The translations under genes and the position numbers were made by a program. Below, piece after piece: positions 27,049-35,501 of a stretch of DNA of 64,000 nt. Numbering within the stretch: position 1 is the first letter of the stretch; the number at the start of each line of letters is the position of its first letter. The DNA is from Bacteroidia bacterium. GTDB lineage: Bacteria > Bacteroidota > Bacteroidia > Bacteroidales > GWA2-32-17. The stretch covers positions 94,005-158,004 of the forward strand of contig JACREQ010000038.1 in assembly GCA_016218155.1 (NCBI GenBank). The letters are read 5' to 3'. The notes below the pieces were generated by a model, which saw only the letters and a list, made by a program, of their open reading frames with translations, had not been told where the DNA came from and made no database searches.

Positions 27049-27451
27049 TTTGAGTGTTTTTAAGTTTTTGTTTTAAAAGTAATATATTTTTGAGTTAAAT
27101 CGAATTTATAGTTTTGTCAGGGTAATTAAACGTCTTTGCACTCATTTGTCATAGATTACATATTCTAATGTTCTGTCTTTTTGTAAGGCTAGTTGGTAAC
27201 TTGTTTATATGCCTAACTAGTTTTTCTTATATTCTCAAACTAGGCATATAGATATATAAATTTCAGACACATAAAAGTACAAATCTTTTAAATAACAAAA
27301 AACTATTTCGCTCAACCTTGTTCATTTTCTTTCAAGCACTTTCATTTTTCATCATTTTCATTAACGAATCTTCAAGAATCATCAAGCGCACTTTCAAGCT
27401 GTCAGAACTTTGTTGACATAAACGCCCGCTATCGGGAAAAACAACAAAGAA
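27049..27451. other. 403-base divergent intergenic region with repeats
   Basis: This region lies between the leftward lipoprotein and the rightward virus-like operon. It holds a 10-bp inverted repeat (TATATGCCTA / TAGGCATATA, 27206-27215 and 27241-27250), a run of CTTTCA/TCAAG repeats (about 27330-27402), and a small CCCG-CTAT-CGGG hairpin at 27425-27436 just before the first ORF. No good TAnnTTTG promoter with correct spacing faces the operon. The transition from very AT-rich to higher-GC sequence happens here. Confidence 0.5.
27206..27250. repeat. 10-bp inverted repeat upstream of the virus-like operon
   Basis: TATATGCCTA is mirrored by TAGGCATATA with 25 bases between; the inner flanks (AACTAGTTT / AAAC) extend the match imperfectly. 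It could be a repressor operator or a bidirectional transcript end. Confidence 0.6.
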
Positions 27452-27658
27452 ATGTCACACAACGATCAGTATTCAGCCATAACAACTTTCTCCGGCATGT
27501 TCGGGGGTATCGGAAAAGCCTTATCAAACAATCATGTATTTGCAAACATCTCCCTGCAAGGTGTTTTTGAAGTTGCTTTTTATGCAGCCATATCAGCCCT
27601 TGTAGGTTTTGGGGTAAAAGTTCTCATTGATTACATCAAAAACCAAATCCGCAAATGA
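27452..27658 (+). CDS. small one-helix membrane protein, first gene of virus-like module
   Basis: This 68-residue protein has a soluble N-terminus, one hydrophobic helix (about 38-60, VAFYAAISALVGFGVKVLI) and a short basic end. I do not recognise a family. It opens an 18-gene rightward block and overlaps the next gene as ATGA. Small single-helix proteins are typical of virions with an internal membrane, but the same could be said of other envelope machines. Confidence 0.7.
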   Translation: MSHNDQYSAITTFSGMFGGIGKALSNNHVFANISLQGVFEVAFYAAISALVGFGVKVLIDYIKNQIRK

Positions 27659-28155
27659 AAACTATTTTCAAAATAGGAATTTTTGGAGGTTTGCTAATTG
27701 GTGCTTACAAATTGTTTGGAATGAAACGAGTTTCCGACAAAATAGTAACAGCATTATCAAATCCGAGAGTTCATAAAGTGGATTTGAAAGGAATAGCCAT
27801 CCGCACGGAAATAAATGTTTCCAATCCTACCAAATCAACCATGAAAATAACAAAGCCTGTTGTTACACTTACCACCAATGGAAAATACATTACAAGTACA
27901 GCACCGGAGAACAAAGAATTTACTATTAATTCCCTTACCGACACAAAAATTGATACCATAGAAATTGTAGTGCCCTGGACTATTCTTGCAGGTTATATCT
28001 ATGGTATTTTTGGCAAAATCCCTCAAATTCTTGCAGCGTTCAAAGCAAAAGATATGAAAGCTTTGGGTGAAGCCCTTGCCATTCCTCTTGAGATGAAATA
28101 CTCTCTCTATGCAAATGGACTTTCTTACGAATCAGAACCCACCAAGATTTTATGA
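27655..28155 (+). CDS. LEA14-like membrane-anchored protein
   Basis: This 166-residue protein begins with a hydrophobic helix (IFKIGIFGGLLIGAYKLFG) and continues with a beta-sandwich segment IRTEINVSNPTKSTMKITKP, the NPT-type strand pattern of LEA14/WHy domains. Near the C-terminus is a second hydrophobic stretch, TILAGYIYGIFGKI. Both gene junctions are 4-base overlaps. LEA14 domains bind at membranes or surfaces; a structural role in a membrane-containing particle is inferred from context. Confidence 0.62.
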   Translation: MKTIFKIGIFGGLLIGAYKLFGMKRVSDKIVTALSNPRVHKVDLKGIAIRTEINVSNPTKSTMKITKPVVTLTTNGKYITSTAPENKEFTINSLTDTKIDTIEIVVPWTILAGYIYGIFGKIPQILAAFKAKDMKALGEALAIPLEMKYSLYANGLSYESEPTKIL

Positions 28156-30056
28156 GTAATATTTATTCTATACAATCCATCACCAGCGGTTATCGCCCTA
28201 TTAGGGACGGTAAACAATTCGATCAGTTATTCGGTTTGCCGGAAGAAAAGGACAGGATTGTTATAAAAGACGGTGAAGTGGATGACACTGTTGAACTAAT
28301 GAAAAAAGTTGTATGGAAATATATCAGTGATACAAAGAAAATAGCACCCTACCTCAAAGGAAAAACCCTTGAAGAAACCTGCCGGAATATCTGGAATTTT
28401 CTTTACAATCATATACAATATAAGTTAGATAAACGAGGATTAGAGCAACTTCGCAGACCCTGCCGGAGCTGGACGGAAAGAACCACCGGAATAGATTGTG
28501 ATTGCTTTTCAATCTTCGTTTCCTCGATATTAACAAATCTCCAGATACCTCACAAGTTCCGCATAACAAAGTACGATAGTGACGTGTATCAACATGTTTA
28601 CGTTGTTGTGCCGAAGGAAAACGGACAAGGAGAATACATTATTGACTGTGTGTTATCACGCTTCAATCACGAAAAACCATTCACTAAAAATAAAGATTTT
28701 ACTATGAGCCTCAACGGAATTAATGTCGCTGTCCTTTCAGGCACTACGTCCAACGTAATGGACTTAGTGAACGACCTAGAAGGAATTGATAATCTCGGAG
28801 CAGACAACGAGCAGGAACGTCTGCAAACAATTTATGCACATCTGGTAAATACCAGAAACATGATTGCCGGAAGACCACACTTGATACAGGAAGTGGATTA
28901 CCCACCTGCATTTTTGAAGATGCTGGATTATGCTATTTCCAGTTGGAATACACCCAATCGTGACAGAGCACTGGCTATTCTTGCACAGAATGAAGATGCC
29001 CTGAACAAGCATTTCAACATGGACGGTATTCCTGAAAATTCCGAAATGGAGGGAATAGACAACGATTGGGATATACTGGACAACATGACCACTGATGAAA
29101 TCATGGGTATGCTTGGTGGTAAGAAAAACAAAGCAAAAAAGCAGGAGAAAAAGGCAAAGAGACAAGAGAAAAAAGCCGAACGTAAAGCGAACCCTAAAAA
29201 GAAAGGATTTTTCAAGAAAGTTGGTGAAGCTATAAAGAAAGGTGGAAAAAGCTTTATCCGTCTAAACCCTCTCACCATTGCAGCAAGAAACGGTTTCCTG
29301 TTAGCCCTTAAACTAAACCTGAAAAAGATTGGAACCAAACTCAAATGGGCTTATGCTACCAAAGAACAGGCAGCAGCCAAAGGAATAAATGCAACAGAAT
29401 GGGAAAAAAGCAAAAATGCTCTTTCAAAAGTAGAAAAACTCTTTGCAGACAAATTACAAGGCAAACGTGACAAGCTGAAAAATGCCATTCTCAAAGGCAA
29501 AGCAGGTGGATTAAGCGGAACTGATACAGAAGAAGAATTTGACCTCGAAGGATTGGGTGTTCTTCCGGCAGCAGCAGCTTTGGCAGCAGCAGTACCTGTT
29601 GTTACTTCTGTTTTAAAGATTATGAAAGACAGCGGTATAATGACCCCAAAAGAAGCAGAAGACTTACAAACGGAAGTAGATAACAAAGTGGCAGAAGGGG
29701 AAAAAATAATGACTAATGACCCTGACCTTAAAGATGAGGATGACAATACCAATGATACTCCTGCAACAAAAGAAAAAAGTGCGACCACTGATCCAGCAGC
29801 AAATGATGACACTCCTGACGATGATGGAGAAGGTGGCTTTATTGGCTTTGTTAAGAAATATCCGATTCCTGTAATAGCAGGTGCAGGCGCACTTCTCTTT
29901 GGAGCCTATATGGCATTTCGCCCAAAGAAAAAACAGGAACAAAAACCCAAAGGACTTTCGGGAACAAAAAACGGTTCCAAGAAAAAAACTACATCCAAAT
30001 CTAAAAATCAATCACGAGCAAGGAAAGCCAAAATAGAGGCTATCCGCTTAGGTTAA
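28152..30056 (+). CDS. transglutaminase-like protein with C-terminal membrane segments
   Basis: This 634-residue protein has an N-terminal transglutaminase/cysteine-protease fold: C116 in GIDCDCF, H148 in YQHVYVV and D165 in YIIDC. A long middle follows, partly coiled and very lysine-rich (about 325-385). Hydrophobic segments lie at about 465-492 (VLPAAAALAAAVPVVTSVL) and 575-592 (PVIAGAGALLFGAYMAF), with a basic tail. It could process or cross-link structural proteins of the module or act on cell-wall peptides. The catalytic triad looks complete. I know no named family with this full architecture. Confidence 0.68.
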   Translation: MSNIYSIQSITSGYRPIRDGKQFDQLFGLPEEKDRIVIKDGEVDDTVELMKKVVWKYISDTKKIAPYLKGKTLEETCRNIWNFLYNHIQYKLDKRGLEQLRRPCRSWTERTTGIDCDCFSIFVSSILTNLQIPHKFRITKYDSDVYQHVYVVVPKENGQGEYIIDCVLSRFNHEKPFTKNKDFTMSLNGINVAVLSGTTSNVMDLVNDLEGIDNLGADNEQERLQTIYAHLVNTRNMIAGRPHLIQEVDYPPAFLKMLDYAISSWNTPNRDRALAILAQNEDALNKHFNMDGIPENSEMEGIDNDWDILDNMTTDEIMGMLGGKKNKAKKQEKKAKRQEKKAERKANPKKKGFFKKVGEAIKKGGKSFIRLNPLTIAARNGFLLALKLNLKKIGTKLKWAYATKEQAAAKGINATEWEKSKNALSKVEKLFADKLQGKRDKLKNAILKGKAGGLSGTDTEEEFDLEGLGVLPAAAALAAAVPVVTSVLKIMKDSGIMTPKEAEDLQTEVDNKVAEGEKIMTNDPDLKDEDDNTNDTPATKEKSATTDPAANDDTPDDDGEGGFIGFVKKYPIPVIAGAGALLFGAYMAFRPKKKQEQKPKGLSGTKNGSKKKTTSKSKNQSRARKAKIEAIRLG

Positions 30057-30090
30057 TATTCATAATTACAAACCTTAAATAATTAATGTT

Positions 30091-30615
30091 ATGAGCAAAT
30101 CAAAATCATCCGAAGAAAAAGAAAAGTCCAAAGTGACAATGAAAACAGCCCTTGATGACCTTAAAGGAGCAGGGCTTGTCATTCTTGGCGTAGCCGGTGG
30201 AGCTTTAGCCGGGCAGGTTATTGACAAAATCCTAAAAGTGGACGACACCGCTACGGAATTTCAATTAAAAGCAATTGCTAAACCAATTGTACAGATTGTA
30301 GCCGGAGTTAGCGGAGCAATTTTCCTGAAAAACAAAAACCTGAAACTTATTGCCAGTGGTGTTGCTGCATCCGGTGTTATTACAGGAGTAAAAGTATTCC
30401 TGAAAAAAGACATTCTCAATGGTCTTGGAGACTTTAACATTGCCGATCCGGTAAAGAGAGTTTTCCGCGACCCTATTAACCTTGCTATTGCACCTTACAA
30501 TCCTGACTTACCTGTACTAAACGAAAACAGGGAAGAAATTCAGATTGAATCCGCTCCTATAAATATTGGAGAACTGGACGACTACGAAGAAATTCAGGAA
30601 GTGCAAATCCTTTAA
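30091..30615 (+). CDS. glycine-rich multi-helix membrane protein
   Basis: This 174-residue protein has about three hydrophobic helices (about 20-42, 66-84, 87-106), each rich in Gly and Ala, and an acidic C-terminal tail (INIGELDDYEEIQEV). No family is recognised. It lies between the transglutaminase-like protein and the candidate capsid protein and would fit a membrane-embedded structural protein. Confidence 0.65.
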   Translation: MSKSKSSEEKEKSKVTMKTALDDLKGAGLVILGVAGGALAGQVIDKILKVDDTATEFQLKAIAKPIVQIVAGVSGAIFLKNKNLKLIASGVAASGVITGVKVFLKKDILNGLGDFNIADPVKRVFRDPINLAIAPYNPDLPVLNENREEIQIESAPINIGELDDYEEIQEVQIL

Positions 30616-30701
30616 TCAATGATAAGCTGAAAGAAAAAAGTAAAAACAAAGTACAAAATCGTAATTCGTAATCAAAAATTAATAATTAAAAATCAAAAGT
30701 T

Positions 30702-31412
30702 ATGTTAACATTAGGTCAAATCGCTACAAGCGACTACAGTCTGCTCGGAGCCATCTCAGAAGATGAACTTCTTGGAGCAATCGAACGTGCAACCCTTAAC
30801 GAACGCAAACAATTTGTACGTAGGGTTCAGAATCAAACCAAACAAGCCACAGCAGCCGGAGGTGGAACTCCCAATAGTCGTGGTGAATTTGAAAAACGCC
30901 TTCACTGGCTTCCAAAAGAAATACAGCAGGGTTTGGCAAACAAAACCTTACAGGCTGTAGATGCTGCTTACTACAACACTAAAAACATCGGTGGAAGCAA
31001 AATAATTAAAATGCTTCGTGATGATGACAACAAAATTGTAGGACAATGTAATATCAGTTCTGCTAAACTGGAAAAAGGAAACATCATGTTGTTATCGGGC
31101 ATTATTTTACTTGCCGGAGTAGCAGCAGCAGGTCAAAATGCCTCACAAGTGAACTATGACATTTTACCTGAATATGTACGTAATGGTGAATTTGAGTTCA
31201 AAGCCAACGGAACAACACTGATCCCTGCTACTTCATGCGAAGTGTTTAACACTACAAATATGAATGTTCGCAAAGGATTATTTGTAATGGACAATCCAAA
31301 AGTTATTCTTGACCAACAAGCAATGGAATTGAATATTGAATGGGGAGCAAACGCAGTTGCCGACCTATACATGAAAGCAATCCTTGTAGGAACATCTGTA
31401 ACAAAATACTAA
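30702..31412 (+). CDS. candidate major structural (capsid-like) protein
   Basis: This 236-residue protein is helical and charged to about residue 110, then strongly beta: GNIMLLSGIILLAGVAAAG, NGEFEFKANGTTLIP, KGLFVMDNPKVIL, AMELNIEWGANA and a final ADLYMKAILVG strand. The alternating strands and NG turns fit a viral jelly-roll. It has the largest clean intergenic spacers of the module on both sides (86 and 102 bases), as expected for a highly expressed gene. I cannot match it to a named capsid family, so this is a structural guess that a fold prediction could settle. Confidence 0.4.
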   Translation: MLTLGQIATSDYSLLGAISEDELLGAIERATLNERKQFVRRVQNQTKQATAAGGGTPNSRGEFEKRLHWLPKEIQQGLANKTLQAVDAAYYNTKNIGGSKIIKMLRDDDNKIVGQCNISSAKLEKGNIMLLSGIILLAGVAAAGQNASQVNYDILPEYVRNGEFEFKANGTTLIPATSCEVFNTTNMNVRKGLFVMDNPKVILDQQAMELNIEWGANAVADLYMKAILVGTSVTKY

Positions 31413-31514
31413 CCAGTGAAAAGTTAAAAGTTATTGGGCTATTAGTTATTGAAAAACAGTAGCGAATAACTCAATAACAAATAACTTAATAACTGATAAA
31501 CTAATAAAGAAATC
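31413..31514. repeat. TTATTG/AATAAC repeat-rich spacer
   Basis: The spacer contains GTTATTG and CAATAAC in inverted order (AGTTATT at 31444-31450 with AATAACT at 31465-31471) and several copies of AATAACT/AATAAC. It may fold as an attenuator between the candidate capsid gene and the downstream pair. Confidence 0.45.
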
Positions 31515-31895
31515 ATGAAACTGACAAAATTTCAAATCATCAAAGTAAAGGTAGATTCACACGGACAAACCGTGAAGTTTTCTGCCGAAACAGATAAGCT
31601 GTACCAAAAGGTGCAAGGTATTTATGTTTCCCTTCCAAAAGACACATCACATTTTGGAAGCACGTTGGAACTTCGCATTGCAGAACAAGAGATTTTCCCC
31701 GATGGTTTTGAGACAAAACTACTGGCAGCAAACCAAAGTTCATCTCCTAACGAACGATTTGTTATTTTCGATAAGGATGAAGAAATAGAAGCCAAAGGAA
31801 GCTATGTGGAAGGACGTTTTGTTGACGGAGGTTTTGATGACGGAAGCACTTTCCCTTATACCATGAACATTTACCTCAAACTCAAAAACGAATAA
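31515..31895 (+). CDS. small beta-rich structural protein A (paralogue of the next gene)
   Basis: This 126-residue protein is made of beta-strands (FQIIKVKVDSHG, KVQGIYVSLPKD, STLELRIAEQEIF, ERFVIFDKDEEIEAKGSY) and ends FPYTMNIYLKLKNE. The following protein ends FLPYSVNIYLDCKAKV and matches elsewhere (GQ near residue 17, a KVQGI/VCKGI strand, SHFG/QHMG), so the two are diverged duplicates. Size and strand number fit a single beta-barrel of capsid, spike or vertex type. No signal peptide is present, which fits an assembled intracellular particle and not an exported protein. Confidence 0.6.
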   Translation: MKLTKFQIIKVKVDSHGQTVKFSAETDKLYQKVQGIYVSLPKDTSHFGSTLELRIAEQEIFPDGFETKLLAANQSSSPNERFVIFDKDEEIEAKGSYVEGRFVDGGFDDGSTFPYTMNIYLKLKNE

Positions 31896-31899
31896 GGTC

Positions 31900-32301
31900 A
31901 TGGAAAGCAAAGAATCCAGAAGATTTGTTATTCTTCCTGTGGACGTAACCAAAGCAGGGCAGATTATTTCTCTTGACAGGGAATTGCCAGCACATTTAAT
32001 GGTTTGCAAGGGTATAAATGCAACTGTAAAAGGTTTTCTTAATACCGGAAAGGATATTCAGCACATGGGAGAAATTTCCATTCTGTTTAACTCAGGGCAA
32101 CTACATCCTTTTCACCAAACCGTAGGTTATTCGATAGAACCACTGCGTAAAAAGAATAACTTCTTTGAATTGAAAGAACCTTTGGTTCCAAATTATCGCA
32201 TCACTGGATTTTACGAAGATGCTGGAAACTCACGTGATATAAAAGGCAACTTCCTTCCTTATTCAGTAAATATTTATCTCGACTGTAAAGCAAAAGTGTA
32301 A
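31900..32301 (+). CDS. small beta-rich structural protein B (paralogue of the previous gene)
   Basis: This 133-residue protein starts 4 bases after its paralogue. Strands include RRFVILPVDVTKAGQII, KGINATVKGFL, GEISILFNSGQLHPF and YSVNIYLDCK. The shared C-terminal F-PY-(T/S)(M/V)NIYL motif and similar spacing show common descent with the 126-residue protein. In tailless viruses two small single-barrel capsid proteins can be encoded side by side; that analogy is the reason for the structural call, not a direct match. Confidence 0.6.
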   Translation: MESKESRRFVILPVDVTKAGQIISLDRELPAHLMVCKGINATVKGFLNTGKDIQHMGEISILFNSGQLHPFHQTVGYSIEPLRKKNNFFELKEPLVPNYRITGFYEDAGNSRDIKGNFLPYSVNIYLDCKAKV

Positions 32302-32302
32302 T

Positions 32303-32626
32303 ATGGATCAGTATCTCGTAACATATATCAATCAGCGAATGGCTGAACGTGGATTCAAAGAATTCCATCATGAGCCTGTATTAGTGCTCACTAACAATGA
32401 GCAGACAGAATACCGAATTAAAGGATACAATAAGTTCTTTTATCTGGTATCAAAAGAACTGGTTAATGGTACTGTCATTCGTTCTGATACCAATGTGTAC
32501 GATGTTGACCAGTATTACACGAAACAAAACCTTTCACAGATACAGGAATTTACAGGATTAATCATCATTAACAATCCTAAACGTACAGTTCAGCTTTTAG
32601 AATTCATCCGAGTAATACCAAAGTAA
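32303..32626 (+). CDS. small protein of virus-like module, unknown
   Basis: This 107-residue soluble protein has alternating strands (EPVLVLTNNEQTEYRIKGY, FFYLVSKELVNGTVI) and ends with RTVQLLEFIRVIPK. It begins one base after the paralogue pair and probably belongs to the same structural set. The final strand loosely resembles the ends of the two upstream proteins, but I would not claim homology. Confidence 0.55.
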   Translation: MDQYLVTYINQRMAERGFKEFHHEPVLVLTNNEQTEYRIKGYNKFFYLVSKELVNGTVIRSDTNVYDVDQYYTKQNLSQIQEFTGLIIINNPKRTVQLLEFIRVIPK

Positions 32627-32627
32627 A

Positions 32628-33524
32628 ATGGCATCTGGAAGTATATCATATTTTTTGAAAAGCCTTCATACAAAGGCTAACAAAGAAATTGAAAAAGGTA
32701 ACAGAATCTTTTTCAGCGCATCTGTTGTGAATGATAACAAAAGCACAAAAATCATAGACAGAGAACCTGTTGAGAGCATGACAAAGCAGATTAACCATAT
32801 GGTTAAAGCCGAAAAACCGGAAATAATCAAAGTGGATTTGTTTACCGAATCCGGCAACTGGATTGATGGAAATGTCTGTGACCTGCGTTCTAAAGAAATT
32901 CCTGTCCAGCCACCAAGTTTTCAGGGATTGGGTGAAGCACAAATCAATGCTTTGGTATCACAAAGGTTTGAGGAATTGAAAAAGGAAATCGACTACAATG
33001 AAATGAAGGACATTGTGAAAGACCTTGCCGATGAAAACGAATCACTCAAAGCACGTGTAGAAGAACTCGAAGAGCAGAACGAAGAACTTGAAGAAGCATT
33101 AGAAAGCAAAAAGCAGGTGAAGTATTATGCCGGAATGCTTGGAGACATATTGGAAAGTATCGGCATCAAAAAAGACAAACTTCGTAAACCTCTGGCTGAA
33201 CTGATGGGACTTAATGATGAAGAAGGAAAAGACGAAAAGAAATCTTTACCATTAAAAAACGACAGTTCCGGTATAGTGGATGAAAATACCACACAGAACT
33301 CAACACAGGAAAAAAATACCAATGACACATCCCAATCACAGACTATGAGTGAAGATGAACAGAAACGTTCTGAAATCATTTCTCTTATCAGTCAATACTT
33401 AACAAATGTCAATAATCAATTGCTTGGTGAAATCTTTACCATTTTCTCAGAGATTGAATCTGACAAAACCCTTGCTCCGAATATCATTGAATATATCACC
33501 AAACTAAAAGAATTCGCATCATGA
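32628..33524 (+). CDS. coiled-coil protein of virus-like module
   Basis: This 298-residue protein has a soluble N-terminal region (1-90), then a clear coiled coil at about 115-165 (ENESLKARVEELEEQNEELE), a short helical region, an acidic Ser/Thr/Gln-rich linker (about 200-245), and a C-terminal helical bundle. There are no membrane segments. A fibre, scaffold or adaptor role is possible. Its stop overlaps the next gene by 4 bases. Confidence 0.6.
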   Translation: MASGSISYFLKSLHTKANKEIEKGNRIFFSASVVNDNKSTKIIDREPVESMTKQINHMVKAEKPEIIKVDLFTESGNWIDGNVCDLRSKEIPVQPPSFQGLGEAQINALVSQRFEELKKEIDYNEMKDIVKDLADENESLKARVEELEEQNEELEEALESKKQVKYYAGMLGDILESIGIKKDKLRKPLAELMGLNDEEGKDEKKSLPLKNDSSGIVDENTTQNSTQEKNTNDTSQSQTMSEDEQKRSEIISLISQYLTNVNNQLLGEIFTIFSEIESDKTLAPNIIEYITKLKEFAS

Positions 33525-33709
33525 ACACCTTTGAATTTAAAGTCAAGATAGAAGCAAACAGCAACGAAGAAGCCAAAGAAATTCTTCAGGCAATGTTTGA
33601 TTTGATGAAGACCACAAGACAGGAACTCTCCACTAAGGACTTCATTGATTTTGCAGGAAAAATAAAGAATAAACCCAGCCTTGTAAGAAAGGCAAAAATG
33701 TTTATCTGA
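33521..33709 (+). CDS. 62-residue protein, unknown
   Basis: This short protein begins with a strand, FEFKVKIEANSNEEAKEIL, followed by two helices, and has a basic end. It overlaps the coiled-coil gene by 4 bases and the next gene by 1 base, which supports it as real. No family is recognised. Confidence 0.6.
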   Translation: MNTFEFKVKIEANSNEEAKEILQAMFDLMKTTRQELSTKDFIDFAGKIKNKPSLVRKAKMFI

Positions 33710-34785
33710 TGGAAAATCAAAAAATACTTCAAGACCCTTCAAAATCCAAAATAGAACGTGCAATGGATTATGTTACGGAACATCCGTTACGTGTTCTGGT
33801 AGGTGGAGTGGTTGTTGGTACAGGCAGTTTCATTCTTTACAAAGTAATCCGAAAAATCATTGCCAAAGCAAGACAGGGAAATACGGAGAAAAAACTCGAT
33901 GATAGCCCCGAAGTACGTCAGGCAACTGTTTTACGCAATGCTATGAATCCATCGGGCATTTCGTGGATGATGTCTTTTGATAACACAAGCACAGATGTTA
34001 TTCTTGATACGGCAAAAAACATTAAAAACCTTGATGAAGTAATGACTTCGTACAAGAAACTGTACGATTCCGATTTACTGGAAGATTTACAAAAAGAACT
34101 TAGTACGGAGGAATACCAGAAGTTCACCACCCTTATTGAATCTAATACCGGAAAGAAAGGTGCAGCACCCACAGTATTTGTAAAGAAAAACCAGATGGTT
34201 GTTGCAAAAAAGGCAATCCGTGTCCGCAGTACACCGGATGCTACTTTCACCGATGGTGTTTTTCAGAGTTCGACTGATAATAACATTCTGTTTACAACCA
34301 AGCCGGGTGATTTTATCGGTTATGCTACCGGAAAGCAGGAATTTGATTCCAAAAACAATGTGAAGTTTATACAGGTAGCTTATCTAATAAAAAAAGAAGG
34401 TCTTCCCGAATCCGTAAAGAAATATGCCGGAAAATCATATACCATGTGGGTTTCATCAAGCAAGGATTACATTGACACGTTTGACTTTTTCAATCTCATG
34501 TTTGAGCAATATCCCAATACCAAAGCTATTGTTGCCTTCAAAAAACCGCTGAACTACTACGACAAACCTGTAAAGGGACTTCCTTCAAGGGCTGTGGTAA
34601 GCATAGCTAATACAGACGTGCTTAATGAAAAACTACAGTATTACTGTCAGGTGGAAAAACAGGTATTGCTGGGTGAATATTTAGGCAGCCTGAACACCGG
34701 AAAAAGAAAGTTTATCAAGTTCCGCACAATTGATAACACTATACGCTGGGCAGATGCAACAACAATCAAAATAATTGAGAAATGA
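33709..34785 (+). CDS. single-pass membrane protein with SH3-like region
   Basis: This 358-residue protein has a membrane helix at about 28-46 (RVLVGGVVVGTGSFILYKVI) and a large soluble part. Residues about 168-235 (AIRVRSTPDATFTDGVF ... FIGYATGK) look like a bacterial SH3-type domain; a second beta-rich region ends the protein, with a similar GEYLGSLNTGKRKFIKF strand set. It overlaps the lytic transglycosylase gene by 4 bases. SH3-like domains often bind cell wall, so a role in peptidoglycan contact during entry or release is plausible. Confidence 0.6.
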   Translation: MENQKILQDPSKSKIERAMDYVTEHPLRVLVGGVVVGTGSFILYKVIRKIIAKARQGNTEKKLDDSPEVRQATVLRNAMNPSGISWMMSFDNTSTDVILDTAKNIKNLDEVMTSYKKLYDSDLLEDLQKELSTEEYQKFTTLIESNTGKKGAAPTVFVKKNQMVVAKKAIRVRSTPDATFTDGVFQSSTDNNILFTTKPGDFIGYATGKQEFDSKNNVKFIQVAYLIKKEGLPESVKKYAGKSYTMWVSSSKDYIDTFDFFNLMFEQYPNTKAIVAFKKPLNYYDKPVKGLPSRAVVSIANTDVLNEKLQYYCQVEKQVLLGEYLGSLNTGKRKFIKFRTIDNTIRWADATTIKIIEK

Positions 34786-35372
34786 TACTTACAAACGAAA
34801 TAAAATCCAACAGAGGAGAAAGCAGGGATGCTTTTGTAGCAAAAGTAGCTTCTATTTCTGCAAAACTCGGAATTAACCCGAACTGGCTGATGGCAGTCAT
34901 GCACAATGAAAGTGGAATAAATGCACAGGCGGTAAACAAGCAAAAAGGTGACAATCCCGACCCTTATACACGTTCAACATATAGGGCAACAGGGCTAATT
35001 CAGTTTATGCCTACCACTGCTATTTGGCTGGGAACTTCAACACAGGCATTGTACAAAATGTCCAGTCTGGAGCAACTCGATTATGTGTACAAATACTTTA
35101 AGGGTTTTACCGGAAGGATCAAGAGTTATTTTGATTTGTATATGATTACTTTCTTTCCGGTTGCAGTGGGCAAACCTAATGATTTTGTAATACAATCAAA
35201 ATCGGTATCGGCTTCTACCATTGCAAGACAGAATCCATCATTTGACATAAACAAGGATTTTAAAATAACGGTTGGTGAAGCAAAAACAATAATGGCTAAA
35301 GCAATTCCGGCAGCGGTAATTGATGAAGTCATTACTCTGGCTGAAAAAAAAAGTTTCGGCTTGGCTTGTTAG
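34782..35372 (+). CDS. lytic transglycosylase (SLT-like), possible -1 frameshift extension to 35470
   Basis: This enzyme cleaves peptidoglycan glycan strands. The catalytic Glu is E43 in MHNESGIN, and GLIQFMP at 71-77 is the second SLT-family motif. The zero-frame product is 196 residues with no signal peptide. Near its end a run of nine A (35344-35352) lets ribosomes slip back one base and continue to 35470, giving about 229 residues that end in a membrane helix (LGLLGFIALGIGTLFLV) and a very basic tail. Both soluble and membrane-anchored forms may exist. Membrane-anchored lytic enzymes occur in virions with an internal membrane. Confidence 0.82.
   Translation: MILTNEIKSNRGESRDAFVAKVASISAKLGINPNWLMAVMHNESGINAQAVNKQKGDNPDPYTRSTYRATGLIQFMPTTAIWLGTSTQALYKMSSLEQLDYVYKYFKGFTGRIKSYFDLYMITFFPVAVGKPNDFVIQSKSVSASTIARQNPSFDINKDFKITVGEAKTIMAKAIPAAVIDEVITLAEKKSFGLAC
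35344..35352 (+). promoter_or_regulatory. A9 slippery tract, candidate -1 recoding site
   Basis: Zero-frame codons read GAA AAA AAA AGT. A single-base backward slip of both AAA codons keeps perfect pairing (A AAA AAA), after which the frame reads AAG TTT CGG on to TAA at 35468-35470. No strong downstream hairpin is evident, so transcriptional slippage or an assembly indel are alternatives. Confidence 0.55.
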
Positions 35373-35501
35373 GCTTCATTGCTCTGGGAATCGGAACACT
35401 ATTCCTTGTCAGAAGCTTTAGAAGAAAGAAGAAAAAGTTAAAAGTTGAAAGTCGTAAAGTAAAAAGATAAGAAAATAATTATAACAAAATACTAATAAAT
35501 C

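Noticed and set aside
27330..27402. Iterons or a replication origin from the CTTTCA/TCAAG repeats
   Set aside because: Copies vary in spacing and sequence and no replication initiator gene is nearby.
29351..29812. 153-codon leftward ORF rich in Ser and Ala
   Set aside because: It is the antisense shadow of the transglutaminase-like gene, whose frame has motifs and operon context; the Ser/Ala bias follows from the opposite strand's Lys/Ala-rich codons.
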